Below the pieces are notes generated by a model, which was given only the letters and a program-made list of their open reading frames with translations, did no database searches and had not been told where the DNA came from. Below, piece by piece: positions 1-9,282 of a DNA stretch of 64,000 bases. Both the position numbers and the translations under genes were made by a program. Source of the DNA: Lysinibacillus_B sp036662795 (GTDB lineage Bacteria > Bacillota > Bacilli > Bacillales_A > Planococcaceae); the NCBI RefSeq assembly GCF_036662795.1, contig NZ_JBAFWZ010000003.1, positions 62,001 through 126,000 of the forward strand. The letters run 5' to 3'. The first letter of the stretch is position 1; every line of letters starts with the position of its first letter.

Positions 1-1091
1 CTTGTGAGTATTTCAATCCCTGTTAAGAGCCTCTCCTCATTAAATGTCATATGGGGATGATGTAGTCCGGGTGTTACCCCACAACCAAGTCCCAGCATTG
101 CCGTTTTAACACTTGGACGCTTAACAGCATAATAATGAAAATCCTCTCCACCCGGTGTATGAATAGCCTGGGCTAAACAAGCTTCTCCTACAGAATCGAC
201 AATTGCATCCTTCATAATACACATAGCCTCATTATCCACTTCAGCCCCTACGATATTGACACTTTCTTTTAATTCAATATGCACTTTATATAAAGAGGCA
301 ATTTGTCCGATTCGTTCCTTAATTTGCTCGCATAGTTTATACATCACATCATTTCGTTGGGCTCGAATATCAATAGAAAATAGCGCTTTTCCAGGAATAA
401 TATTTGATGCATCACCGCCTGCTTGAAATTTCGTTAACTTGTATGAGGCAGGGATTAAAGGGTCGTGGTGAATAGATGCTAGCATTTGCACGATAGCCCA
501 ACCAACCTCGATTGCATTTTGACCTAAGTGAGGTCTTGCCGCATGAGCATCCTCCCCTATAATCTCTCCTTCAAATGCCATTGCTGCACCATGAAAAATT
601 GCAGGGCTATAATTCCCGTCTGCAATTTCCTGAATAGGCCGCACATGGACACCGAATAAATAAGTGAGTGGATCAATAACTCCTTGCTCGAGCACCTTTA
701 ATGCTCCCGCGCCCTTTTCTTCCGCTGGCTGAAAAATCACACGGATTGTCCCCTCAAACGCGGGTATATGTTTGAGTAGCAGTAGCACTCCAATCGCCAT
801 CGTCATATGGCCATCATGACCACATGAATGATTCGCCTTCATTTGACCGTCCACTTCCTGCCATAGTGCATCCATATCAGCACGGAGCCCCACTACTGGT
901 GTCCCTTCTCCTACATCTACATAAAGCCCTGTGCAATCCTTGAATAGGATTGGTTTAAATCCTTCTAGTTGTAATAGTTTATATATGTACTTTGTTGTTT
1001 CATATTCATGCCAGCTTATTTCTGGATGGTTATGTAAATAGTGAAAAATAGATTGAATTTGTAGTTCTAACCCCTGCAATGCCTGCTTCAT
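1..1091 (-). CDS. M20 family amidohydrolase (3' end outside window)
   Basis: N-acyl-amino-acid/hippurate-type amidohydrolase of the M20 metallopeptidase family, expected to remove an acyl group from an N-acylated amino acid in the cytoplasm. The metal-site motifs are visible: the GLRADMDAL stretch, NHSCGHDGHM, the catalytic EE pair in FQPAEEKGAGA, a conserved His in the dimerisation domain (HAARPHLGQNA) and a late GGEDFHYY motif. About 363 residues lie inside the window and the C-terminus is cut by the left edge. The ATG at 1091 follows a purine-rich GGGGGAT stretch. The family is clear; the substrate cannot be read from sequence. Confidence 0.88.
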   Translation of the reverse strand, partial: MKQALQGLELQIQSIFHYLHNHPEISWHEYETTKYIYKLLQLEGFKPILFKDCTGLYVDVGEGTPVVGLRADMDALWQEVDGQMKANHSCGHDGHMTMAIGVLLLLKHIPAFEGTIRVIFQPAEEKGAGALKVLEQGVIDPLTYLFGVHVRPIQEIADGNYSPAIFHGAAMAFEGEIIGEDAHAARPHLGQNAIEVGWAIVQMLASIHHDPLIPASYKLTKFQAGGDASNIIPGKALFSIDIRAQRNDVMYKLCEQIKERIGQIASLYKVHIELKESVNIVGAEVDNEAMCIMKDAIVDSVGEACLAQAIHTPGGEDFHYYAVKRPSVKTAMLGLGCGVTPGLHHPHMTFNEERLLTGIEILT

Positions 1092-1182
1092 CGCTTATCC
1101 CCCACTTTTTAATTCCATTATATAACATCTGCAAGCGTTATAAAAATTAGTTTTTTAAAAACCCCGATATATCCATTTCTAT

Positions 1183-1225
1183 ATACAAAAAACCAGAGAA
1201 ATGAAATTCGTTTCATTTACTCTGG
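1183..1225 (-). terminator. Intrinsic terminator of the peptide transporter gene
   Basis: A hairpin with arms CCAGAG-AAATGAAA and TTTCATTT-A-CTCTGG closes on a TTCG loop. On the minus strand it is followed by six T residues (1187-1192), just past the transporter stop codon. Confidence 0.85.
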
Positions 1226-1232
1226 CTTTAAA

Positions 1233-2720
1233 TTATTTTACACCGCGCATTGCTTTCGAAATGATTGGCGTACCTAATAATAAAATGATCCCGATTGCGA
1301 CCGCCAAACCACCTAATACACCGAAGTAAGTTGTTTCGCTTACTACAGCATATACACGTACAAGTTGCGCGTTAATTGCTTGTGCAGCTGCATTAGTTAA
1401 GAACCATAGAGACATTGTCTGTGCTGCGAATGCTGCGGGAGCTAATTTTGTTGTCGCTGATAAACCAACCGGAGAAATTAACAGCTCTCCAATTACAACA
1501 AGTAGGAAGGATAGGACTAACCACCAAGGACTTACTAATGTTTTGCCTCCTGATAATACTGCGGGGATGATCATAACAAAGAATGACGCCCCGGCAAAGA
1601 ATAATGAGTAGGCAAATTTCTTAGGTGTTGAAGGTCCTTTATCTCCCCATCTTACCCAAAGCCACGCAAATAGTGGTGCTAACATAATGATAAATAATGG
1701 GTTTAATGATTGGAACCATGCTGGAGAAATATCATATTTCCCTATCGATAAATCTGTTCGTGTATCTGCATATGTTGCTAAGATTGTTGCTCCTTGCTCC
1801 TGGATTGCCCAAAACATCACTGCCGCTATAAATAGAGGCACATATGCAAGTAAGCGAGATTTTTCATCCACAGTCGTTTTAGGACTACGGTACATAAAAA
1901 TAAAGAAAGCTATCGGTAGTAAAATACCTAGTGCTGTAATTAATAAACTAAACGTCGTAACTGTTAAGTTACCCGTTGCGTAAGCAATCCCTGCTACAAC
2001 GGCAATGACTACTGCACCAACAGAAAAATTGCGTACAGCTTTTTTCTTTTCTTCAGCATTCATTGGATTTGTTGGAGCAGCACCTGCTAAGCCTAAATTT
2101 TTCTTCGCTGTTACCCAGAATACAACAAGACCAATAAACATCCCTACCGCTGCGATAGCAAAACCGACATGGAAGTTTGTTGCATCTGACACGGCACCTA
2201 CGATTAATGGCGCTAGGAATGCCCCCATATTAATACCCATAACAAAAATACTGAAACCTGCATCACGACGCGTATCATTTGCCTCATACATATCACCAAC
2301 AACGGCAGATACGTTCGGCTTTAATAATCCTGTCCCGATGATAATAAAGAACATCGATACAAACAGCATCGTCACGCCACCAGGGAATGATAAGACAATA
2401 TGACCAATCATTATCATAATACCGCCGTAAAACACGGCCTTCTGTGTCCCCCATAAGCGGTCTGCAAGCCAACCACCAATAATTCCTGACATATACACTA
2501 ACGATCCGTAAATCGCCATAATCGAGTTTGCTGTTACACGATCTAATCCAAGCCCACCTTCATGCAATTCGTAATACATGAAGAAGATAAGAATGGCACG
2601 CATTCCGTAATATGAGAAACGTTCCCAAAATTCCGTGAAAAATAATGTGAACAATCCTTTAGGATGACCAAAAAAACCTTTTTGCGGCACGGATTTAACT
2701 ATTTCCTCTTTACTGTACAT
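1233..2720 (-). CDS. POT/PTR2 family proton-dependent di-/tripeptide transporter
   Basis: A 495-residue polytopic membrane protein of the proton-coupled oligopeptide transporter family (DtpT/YclF-like), importing di- and tripeptides. Near the N-terminus it carries the PTR2 hallmark ExxERFxYYG (FWERFSYYGMRAIL). About 12-14 hydrophobic segments follow, with GTGLLKPNVSA in TM4-5 and the central YADTRTDLS loop seen in prokaryotic members. It is a single-gene unit with its own terminator, next to an M20 amidohydrolase, which fits peptide/amino-acid salvage. The start is ATG with a modest GGAAGCGGG ribosome site. Substrate range is inferred from family only. Confidence 0.93.
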   Translation of the reverse strand: MYSKEEIVKSVPQKGFFGHPKGLFTLFFTEFWERFSYYGMRAILIFFMYYELHEGGLGLDRVTANSIMAIYGSLVYMSGIIGGWLADRLWGTQKAVFYGGIMIMIGHIVLSFPGGVTMLFVSMFFIIIGTGLLKPNVSAVVGDMYEANDTRRDAGFSIFVMGINMGAFLAPLIVGAVSDATNFHVGFAIAAVGMFIGLVVFWVTAKKNLGLAGAAPTNPMNAEEKKKAVRNFSVGAVVIAVVAGIAYATGNLTVTTFSLLITALGILLPIAFFIFMYRSPKTTVDEKSRLLAYVPLFIAAVMFWAIQEQGATILATYADTRTDLSIGKYDISPAWFQSLNPLFIIMLAPLFAWLWVRWGDKGPSTPKKFAYSLFFAGASFFVMIIPAVLSGGKTLVSPWWLVLSFLLVVIGELLISPVGLSATTKLAPAAFAAQTMSLWFLTNAAAQAINAQLVRVYAVVSETTYFGVLGGLAVAIGIILLLGTPIISKAMRGVK

Positions 2721-3015
2721 AAAATACCCGCTTCCGTTTCTGTTGAAATTTTTATTATTTCCGACAATTCAAATTACAATCCTGCAATCGTCAGATAACT
2801 TTACTTCACTACATTAAAGCAAAGAAAAATATTTTTCAAGCATTTAGGAAAATGTTAGAAATTTAAGGTTATTATCTATATTAGGTATTTTCTGAATAGA
2901 ATTTTAATTATTTTAGACATCTATAATTATATAGAGATAACTTTTATCAGAATCTGCGCAATCAAAAATTACTATTCCCAGAACGGAAGATGTCAATACT
3001 ACATAGCAATAAATT
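2721..3015. other. AT-rich intergenic region upstream of the peptide transporter
   Basis: About 300 bases with no supported gene. It should hold the transporter promoter, but no confident -35/-10 pair was picked out. Its right end is the hflX terminator. Confidence 0.5.
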
Positions 3016-3054
3016 AAAAAGGTGTCCCGATTTTAAACATCGGGACACCTTTTT
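3016..3054 (-). terminator. Intrinsic terminator of hflX
   Basis: An 11-bp perfect stem (GGTGTCCCGAT / ATCGGGACACC, 3021-3031 and 3039-3049) is flanked by A5 and T5, so it could work in both directions. The hflX stop codon overlaps its edge. Confidence 0.9.
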
Positions 3055-4339
3055 ATTTCACAACATATTGTTCAAATTTTTTAAAATCTGCCTCTTTTAA
3101 TTCTAGTGACAATAATGTGCCATGTTCTTCATAGCTTGTAGAATTTATCGTAGCTTGTTCGTTTAAATACGATACAGCACCGCCATCACTATACGGGATA
3201 AGCATGTCACACTGTACATAATTAGAAAAGATTTGTTTACGAATCATCCCCATCAATTCATCTAGACCGACATCCTGTTTTGCTGAAATCCACACATTAT
3301 CTCCGCTAATCAGTGGGTATGCCACCTGGGCTAAATCCGATTTATTATAAACATAAATCGTAGGAATATCCTCTACACCTACTGCCTTTAACGTGTCGTT
3401 CGTTACATTCATCATAAAGCTATATTCTTCATTGGAAACGTCCACTACATGAAGGAGTAAATCTGCATCCCTAGCCTCTTCTAATGTAGAACGGAATGCT
3501 TTGACTAAGTGGTGAGGTAGCTTACTTACAAATCCTACTGTATCAGTTAATAAAAACGATTTATTGTCTGGTAGCTCGATATTCCGGACAGACGTTTCAA
3601 GGGTAGCAAATAACATGTCCTTCTCAAACACTTGCTTTGAATCCTCTTGCCCCATCTTTGCTAACAGCCTATTCATAATTGTAGACTTACCAGCATTCGT
3701 ATAGCCTACAATCGAAACAACAGGCACAGCATTTTTACGACGCTGCTTCCGTTGTGTTTCTCGCTGCTCTTTTACACCCTCTAAATCACGGCGAAGCTTA
3801 GCAATTTGGTCTTCAATTTTACGACGGTCTAGCTCTAGCTTCGTTTCCCCAGCACCACGGTTCTTAAAGCCGCCACCTGTGCCTCCACCTTGTCTAGAAA
3901 GTGATGCATGCAATCCAACAAGTCTTGGAAGCATATATTGTAGCTGTGCAAGCTGTACCTGCATTTGTGCTTCACGCGTTTTAGCCCGGCGACTAAAGAT
4001 ATCTAAAATGAGCATTGTCCGATCTATTACTTTACATTCTAGATCACGCTCTAAATTTCGTATTTGAGATGGTGATAATTCGTCATTGAAAATAACGATG
4101 TTTGCATCCGTTTCTTCAAAAAACGCCTTTACTTCTTCTATTTTTCCTGTGCCAATATAATGGGAAGGTGTAACTCGCTCTAGTTTTTGAGTAACAGTAC
4201 CAACAACCTCTACATCGAGTGCTTGAGCTAAATTAGCCAGCTCCTCCATTGAATACTCAAAATGATCATCATTTTGTAAATTAACACCGACTAATATTCC
4301 TTTTTCAACTAACGTTTCAATCTCTTTTAAAGTGTTCAC
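3053..4339 (-). CDS. hflX: GTPase HflX
   Basis: Ribosome-associated GTPase of the HflX family, which in other bacteria splits stalled or hibernating 70S ribosomes. An N-terminal nucleotide-binding-like domain and a long basic helical linker (ending in QRKQRRKNA) precede the G domain with GYTNAGKST (P-loop), DTVGF (G3) and NKSD (G4). The glycine-rich QGGGTGGGFKNRGAGETKLELDRR linker motif is typical. The start is set at the GTG at 4339 because AGGAGG lies six bases upstream; an in-frame ATG at 4414 lies inside the upstream terminator and has no ribosome site. Resulting length is 428 aa, normal for the family. Confidence 0.95.
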   Translation of the reverse strand: MNTLKEIETLVEKGILVGVNLQNDDHFEYSMEELANLAQALDVEVVGTVTQKLERVTPSHYIGTGKIEEVKAFFEETDANIVIFNDELSPSQIRNLERDLECKVIDRTMLILDIFSRRAKTREAQMQVQLAQLQYMLPRLVGLHASLSRQGGGTGGGFKNRGAGETKLELDRRKIEDQIAKLRRDLEGVKEQRETQRKQRRKNAVPVVSIVGYTNAGKSTIMNRLLAKMGQEDSKQVFEKDMLFATLETSVRNIELPDNKSFLLTDTVGFVSKLPHHLVKAFRSTLEEARDADLLLHVVDVSNEEYSFMMNVTNDTLKAVGVEDIPTIYVYNKSDLAQVAYPLISGDNVWISAKQDVGLDELMGMIRKQIFSNYVQCDMLIPYSDGGAVSYLNEQATINSTSYEEHGTLLSLELKEADFKKFEQYVVK

Positions 4340-4391
4340 TGATTTCCTCCTAAGGTTTATGAGGTTTGTGTCACAATCGTACCATAAGTTA

Positions 4392-4419
4392 AGCTCGTGG
4401 CAAACTTTCACCACGAGCT
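4392..4419 (-). terminator. Hairpin downstream of putP (weak terminator)
   Basis: A 9-bp stem AGCTCGTGG/CCACGAGCT with a 10-base loop lies immediately after the putP stop. The minus-strand tail (TTAACTTA) is T-poor, so termination may be leaky and could read into hflX. Confidence 0.55.
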
Positions 4420-4424
4420 CTCGT

Positions 4425-5918
4425 TTACGAATCTTTATTTAACAGCTTTAATGTTTCGTTAAACTCTGCTTCAATTTCTGTATTTCGTTTATATGTTAAT
4501 AGACTCACAACAATCGCCACCACTAAACACGCTAAAAAGCCAGGTACAATTTCATAGAGCGTCTTTGTTAATACATCTATTTTGCCCCAAATAAAGGCCA
4601 CTGCAGCACCTGATATCATCCCTGCAAGAGCACCGATATTCGTTAGTTTACGCCAATATAGAGATAAAAGTATAATTGGACCAAACGCAGCACCAAAGCC
4701 AGCCCAGGCAAAGCCAACTAAATCTAAAATATTGCTATCTGGATTCCACGCTAATGCTGCAGCTACAATCGAAATTCCAAAAACCGATATCCGGCCGATC
4801 AACACATAATGCTTATCATCAGCCGACTTATTAAAGATGGCCTTATAAATGTCCTCTACTAATGCAGACGATGTCACAATTAGTTGTGATGAAATCGTAC
4901 TCATGATAGCCGCTAATATGGCTGCAAGCATAATTCCAGCTACAAATGGATGGAATAATATTTGCCCCATCACGATAAAAATCGTTTCTGCATCCGATAT
5001 ATTTCCCAGTGTAGAAGCGTTTTGTTGGAAATATGCAACTCCGACTAATGCCGTAGCAATAGCGCCTAATAAACTAAGCGCCATCCAGCCAATGCCTATT
5101 CGACGAGCCTGCTTTGTTTCTGCTACTGTTTTAATCGCCATAAAACGAACAATAATATGAGGCTGACCGAAATAACCTAACCCCCAGGCAACGGATGAGA
5201 TAACACCAGCTACAGTTGCAGTTGAAGCAAATAATGACAGATGTTCAGGGTTTACAGCCTTAATCGATTCAATTGTTTCTCCAAGACCACCTGTAAAGAA
5301 TATCCCGACTAATGGCACCATAATTAACGCTAAAAACATAATAAGTCCTTGTAAGAAATCCGTATAGCTTACCGCTAAAAATCCACCAAACAATGTGTAG
5401 GCAACTACAACACCTGATACAACTAGTAAACCTGTATGATAATCATAACCAAATGAACTATCAAAAAACTTTCCTCCAGCTACCATTCCCGACGATACGT
5501 AAAATGTAAAGAATAATAAAATGATAATACCAGAAGCAATTCGAATCGCCTTCGTTTTATCACGTAAACGGTTATCCAAATAGCTCGGAATGGTGATGGA
5601 ATCACTTGCTACTTGTGTGTATACACGTAAACGTGGAGCAACATATAACCAGTTTAAATACGCTCCAATTGTTAAACCAATCGCAATCCAAGCACTAACT
5701 AAACCATTAAGATAAATCGCGCCAGGTAAGCCCATTAATAGCCATCCCGACATATCAGCAGCCCCTGCACTAAGGGCTGTAACAGCAGGACCTAACCCTC
5801 GACCACCTAACATATAATCATTTAAACTAGAAGTTTTTACAAACGCGTACCAGCCGATACCTGCCATTGCCAGCATATAAATAATAATGGCCAGTAACTG
5901 ATAGGCATGATCTGACAT
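4425..5918 (-). CDS. putP: Sodium/proline symporter
   Basis: A 497-residue sodium:solute symporter (SSS family) of the PutP/OpuE type, bringing proline into the cell with Na+. Around 13 hydrophobic helices are visible. The early motif GGRGLGPAVTALSAGAADMSGW contains the Na+-binding serine/alanine region, and YTLFGGFLAVSYTDFLQG and SSQLIVTSSALVEDIY are characteristic of proline members. ATG 5918 is preferred over the in-frame GTG at 5927 because the AGGGGGGTGAT site overlaps that GTG and is correctly spaced for the ATG. Uptake for nutrition or osmoprotection cannot be told apart from sequence. Confidence 0.92.
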   Translation of the reverse strand: MSDHAYQLLAIIIYMLAMAGIGWYAFVKTSSLNDYMLGGRGLGPAVTALSAGAADMSGWLLMGLPGAIYLNGLVSAWIAIGLTIGAYLNWLYVAPRLRVYTQVASDSITIPSYLDNRLRDKTKAIRIASGIIILLFFTFYVSSGMVAGGKFFDSSFGYDYHTGLLVVSGVVVAYTLFGGFLAVSYTDFLQGLIMFLALIMVPLVGIFFTGGLGETIESIKAVNPEHLSLFASTATVAGVISSVAWGLGYFGQPHIIVRFMAIKTVAETKQARRIGIGWMALSLLGAIATALVGVAYFQQNASTLGNISDAETIFIVMGQILFHPFVAGIMLAAILAAIMSTISSQLIVTSSALVEDIYKAIFNKSADDKHYVLIGRISVFGISIVAAALAWNPDSNILDLVGFAWAGFGAAFGPIILLSLYWRKLTNIGALAGMISGAAVAFIWGKIDVLTKTLYEIVPGFLACLVVAIVVSLLTYKRNTEIEAEFNETLKLLNKDS

Positions 5919-6100
5919 GAATATCACCCCCCTTTACGAATTTATCCATTTCCCCTAGACATTCACTAGCTTTCACGTATTTCTACGCTTATTACTTCAT
6001 ATTCATTATCAAATGATTTTATACCCGCTAACTTTGAGAAACACACAGAACAAACTACTTATGTTACACTATTCTTACTAAGAATAAAGAGGTTGAGAAG

Positions 6101-7267
6101 ATGGATTTTGAACAAATGAAGGAGCAGTTTTTAGCTCTGCTTTCTAATAAATCATTGGCGCTAGCAACGATTAGTCAGCCACGTCAAAAATCAAATGAAT
6201 TAAAACGAGTAAAATTAAAGCCCATCGAATTAAAGGGCGTTTATATGATTCAACTCGAGTACCAATATGAAAGAATTTTAAAGCATGAAAACATACCATT
6301 ACATGCGTTTAACGAGCATTGGGATAAACTGCTTGAGCAATTCCGACAAATTCATGCTGCGTTTGCAGATCAAACGATACACATTCAATTATCGAAAAAA
6401 AACAAAGTACTATGGAAGTCAGACCAACAATCTACTGCTAAGGAAATAAACCTATCGCATAACCGTAAGAAGCAATATTTACTAGATGCTGACACGCCGT
6501 ATCCATTTCTAATTCGCCTTGGAGTCCAAACCGAGGATGGAAAAGTAAAAAAGCAAAAGTATGATAAATTCAAACAAATTAATCGTTTCGTGGAATTTAT
6601 TGATGATTCATTAGTATACTTACCAAAGGACCGCCAAATTCGCATTCTAGATTTTGGTTCTGGAAAATCCTATTTAACCTTTGCTCTATATCATTATTTA
6701 AAGATTGAAAAAGGGTACAACATCCGTGTGACAGGACTAGATTTAAAGAAGGAAGTCATCGAGGATTGTAATCGTATTGCTAAGGATTTGTCCTATGACG
6801 ACTTAGAGTTTTTAGTTGGTGATATTAACGATTACAATGAAGAATCGCATGTTGATATGGTCGTTACTCTTCATGCCTGCGATGTGGCAACAGATATGGC
6901 TCTGGCACGTGCTGTAAAATGGGGGGCACAAGTTATTCTTAGCGTTCCTTGCTGCCAGCATGAGCTTAATCGTCAGTTAAACTCACCTGCACTCGATGTT
7001 ATGATTCAGCATGGCTTAATTCGGGAACGATTTGCATCGCTTGCAACGGATGCTATTCGTGCAGAGTTATTATCATTAGTAGGGTATGATACCCAGCTAT
7101 TGGAATTTATCGATATGGAAAACACACCAAAAAACATTTTAATACGGGCCTACTACACAGGAAAAAAGGCGACAAAAGAGCAGCGTACAAACTACGATGA
7201 TTTCGTTTCATTTTTACACGCTACTCCATTTTTACAAAAAGAATTAAGCACCTTATTAGCAGATTAA
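6101..7267 (+). CDS. Class I SAM-dependent methyltransferase (Methyltransf_32-like)
   Basis: A 388-residue protein with a central Rossmann methyltransferase core. The SAM motif DFGSGKSYLTFALYH sits at about residues 184-198, followed by GLDLKKEVIEDC (motif II), VGDINDYN, then VVTLHACDVATD and SVPCCQHEL. The last two are typical of the Methyltransf_32 group found in Bacillales and in eukaryotic GSTCD-like proteins. The N-terminal ~150 residues are a separate domain of unknown role. It is a single gene with its own terminator, divergent from putP. The substrate is unknown; RNA or protein is possible. The ribosome site is AAAGAGG upstream of the ATG. Confidence 0.82.
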   Translation: MDFEQMKEQFLALLSNKSLALATISQPRQKSNELKRVKLKPIELKGVYMIQLEYQYERILKHENIPLHAFNEHWDKLLEQFRQIHAAFADQTIHIQLSKKNKVLWKSDQQSTAKEINLSHNRKKQYLLDADTPYPFLIRLGVQTEDGKVKKQKYDKFKQINRFVEFIDDSLVYLPKDRQIRILDFGSGKSYLTFALYHYLKIEKGYNIRVTGLDLKKEVIEDCNRIAKDLSYDDLEFLVGDINDYNEESHVDMVVTLHACDVATDMALARAVKWGAQVILSVPCCQHELNRQLNSPALDVMIQHGLIRERFASLATDAIRAELLSLVGYDTQLLEFIDMENTPKNILIRAYYTGKKATKEQRTNYDDFVSFLHATPFLQKELSTLLAD

Positions 7268-7272
7268 GTTAT

Positions 7273-7316
7273 AGCTATTTCAAACGATCTACCATTGTTT
7301 GAAATAGCTTTTTTAT
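7273..7316 (+). terminator. Intrinsic terminator of the methyltransferase gene
   Basis: A 13-bp perfect stem AGCTATTTCAAAC / GTTTGAAATAGCT is followed by a run of seven T. Confidence 0.92.
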
Positions 7317-7442
7317 CGGGTATGTACCTGCTTAAAAAAATCCTATACACTTTTATCTAATCCATCAAAATTTATTGTCGAACCCTAAATATAATCAATG
7401 TTACAGAATTGTAAAGTTTTCTAAACGAAAGTTAAAACTATA

Positions 7443-7471
7443 TTGATTTTTTAAAGATTTTGTTATGATGA
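7443..7471 (+). promoter_or_regulatory. Possible promoter of the DUF47-pit operon
   Basis: TTGATT and TATGAT are separated by 15 bases about 50 bases upstream of the DUF47 gene. The spacing is short of the 17-bp optimum, so this is only a candidate. No clear set of PhoP-box repeats was recognised. Confidence 0.35.
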
Positions 7472-7522
7472 TTTAGGTTAAATTTTAAAAACAATCTTTT
7501 ATATACATGTAGGAGGCATTCC

Positions 7523-8143
7523 ATGTTCAGTTCAAGAAAACAAGATCCATTCTTTTCAGCGCTGCATAAAATCGCTGTTAATATGCAAGAGGCCGTTCAT
7601 TACACAAATGACTATCGTATTGAAACCGTTGCTGACTTAAAAAAAATCAGTATTCGTATGAAAGAATACGAAACGTCTGGTGATAAATTAATCCACGAGC
7701 TAATTGTCATGTTAAATAAATCTTTCATGACACCAATCGAGCGTGAAGATATTTTATCTTTAGCGATTCGTATGGATGACATTTTAGATGGAACTGAAGG
7801 CTGTATTGCCCACTTTGAAATGTTCTCATTAATAGAGATTGATCAGTCTATGCGTGATTTCCTAGGGTATATTACAAAATCAGCAGATGAAATTGTAAAA
7901 GCGATGGATCTTTTAAATAAAAAGGATTTAGTTGGTATGCGTCAGCACGCTATCCTTATTAAAGATTACGAGCGCGAGTGTGATGAAGTATTACGTTCGT
8001 CCATTAAACAACTATTCTTAAACGAAAAGGATCCAATTCGTTTAATTAAGTTCAAAGATATTTACGAGCAACTAGAAGAAATTGCTGACCATTGTCAAAA
8101 TGTAGCAAACACAATCGAAACTATCATTATGCGTAACGCGTAA
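7523..8143 (+). CDS. ykaA: DUF47 family protein, Pit accessory (PhoU-like)
   Basis: A 206-residue all-helical soluble protein of the DUF47/PhoU-like family, the partner of PiT-type phosphate permeases. It shows the acidic metal-binding helices of PhoU-like proteins, for example EREDILSLAIRMDDILDGTEG and YEQLEEIADHCQNVANTIE. AGGAGG precedes the ATG. It sits 17 bases upstream of the pit gene, the same order as ykaA-pit in Bacillus subtilis. Its likely role is to regulate or assemble with the transporter at the inner face of the membrane. Confidence 0.93.
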   Translation: MFSSRKQDPFFSALHKIAVNMQEAVHYTNDYRIETVADLKKISIRMKEYETSGDKLIHELIVMLNKSFMTPIEREDILSLAIRMDDILDGTEGCIAHFEMFSLIEIDQSMRDFLGYITKSADEIVKAMDLLNKKDLVGMRQHAILIKDYERECDEVLRSSIKQLFLNEKDPIRLIKFKDIYEQLEEIADHCQNVANTIETIIMRNA

Positions 8144-8160
8144 TAGCGGGAGATTTTATA

Positions 8161-9177
8161 ATGGATACTATATTAATTATTACAATCTTAGTCGTTATTT
8201 TTGCTTTAGCATTTGACTTTATTAACGGCTTCCATGATACGGCAAATGCGATTGCCACTTCCGTATCCACGCGTGCATTACCACCACGTGTTGCAGTTAT
8301 AATGGCTGCCATTATGAACTTTATCGGTGCATTAACTTTCGTAGGGGTAGCTAAAGCAATCGCTAGTGATATTGTAGACCCCTTCTCCTTAAATACATTT
8401 GCTGGAGATGTAACAGGATCAGTCGTTATTTTAGCCGCACTTTCCTCTGCGATTACTTGGAACTTACTAACTTGGTACTATGGTATTCCTTCAAGTTCAT
8501 CACATACGTTAATCGGCTCTATCGCTGGTGCTGCTATTGCAGCTGCTGGTTTTGGCATTTTAAACTATACTGGCTTCTTAAAAATCTTACAGGCATTACT
8601 TTTTTCACCATTCATCGCCCTATTTGTCGGGTTCTGCATGATGTCATTATTTAAAGTATTGTTTAAAAATACAAACCTTTATAAAACAAATAAAGGGTTC
8701 CGTACAATGCAAATCGGAACAGCAGCTCTACAAGCATTCACACACGGTACGAATGATGCACAAAAAGCAATGGGGATTATTACGATGGCTCTAATTGCCG
8801 CTGGATGGCAAACTGGCGACGATGTACAGGACTGGGTTCGTGTAGCTTGTGCACTTGCAATGGGTCTAGGAACTTCTGTTGGTGGCTATAAAATCATTAA
8901 AACAGTCGGCGGGAAAATTATGAAAATTCGTCCTGTTAACGGTGCTGCAGCCGACCTTTCTTCTGCTACAGTCATTTTCGGTGCCACAATGATACATTTA
9001 CCTGTATCAACAACACATGTCATTTCTTCTGCAATTATGGGTGTCGGTGCTGCACAACGTGTTAAAGGTGTACGTTGGGGCGTAGCACGCAAAATGGTCT
9101 TAACATGGATTATTACCATTCCTATTTCAGCTGTAATGGCTGGGTGTTTCTACTTCCTTTATAGTTTATTCTTTTAA
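8161..9177 (+). CDS. pit: Low-affinity inorganic phosphate transporter, PiT family
   Basis: A 338-residue integral membrane protein of the PiT family, transporting phosphate (probably as a metal-phosphate complex) with H+ or Na+. Both copies of the family signature are present: ALAFDFINGFHDTANAIATS near the N-terminus and FTHGTNDAQKAMGI in the second half, together with SSSHTLIGSIAGA and STTHVISSAIMGVG. It is co-transcribed with the DUF47 partner and ends at a strong terminator. Confidence 0.95.
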   Translation: MDTILIITILVVIFALAFDFINGFHDTANAIATSVSTRALPPRVAVIMAAIMNFIGALTFVGVAKAIASDIVDPFSLNTFAGDVTGSVVILAALSSAITWNLLTWYYGIPSSSSHTLIGSIAGAAIAAAGFGILNYTGFLKILQALLFSPFIALFVGFCMMSLFKVLFKNTNLYKTNKGFRTMQIGTAALQAFTHGTNDAQKAMGIITMALIAAGWQTGDDVQDWVRVACALAMGLGTSVGGYKIIKTVGGKIMKIRPVNGAAADLSSATVIFGATMIHLPVSTTHVISSAIMGVGAAQRVKGVRWGVARKMVLTWIITIPISAVMAGCFYFLYSLFF

Positions 9178-9186
9178 TCGATAGCG

Positions 9187-9218
9187 AATCCGGATTACAT
9201 CATGTAATCCGGATTTTT
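9187..9218 (+). terminator. Intrinsic terminator of the DUF47-pit operon
   Basis: A near-perfect stem AATCCGGATTACA / TGTAATCCGGATT with a three-base loop is followed by a T run. Confidence 0.92.
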
Positions 9219-9282
9219 AAATGGGTAAAATTATCAATTTGTTTTATACTAAAACGAGAGACTGAGAAAGGCGGTACATAAC

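Noticed and set aside
1129..1143. TGCAAGCGTTATAA upstream of the M20 gene as a CcpA cre site
   Set aside because: The terminal CA of the cre consensus is missing and no second site supports it.
7380..7500. PhoP box upstream of the DUF47-pit operon
   Set aside because: TTACA-like words occur but not as evenly spaced direct repeats.
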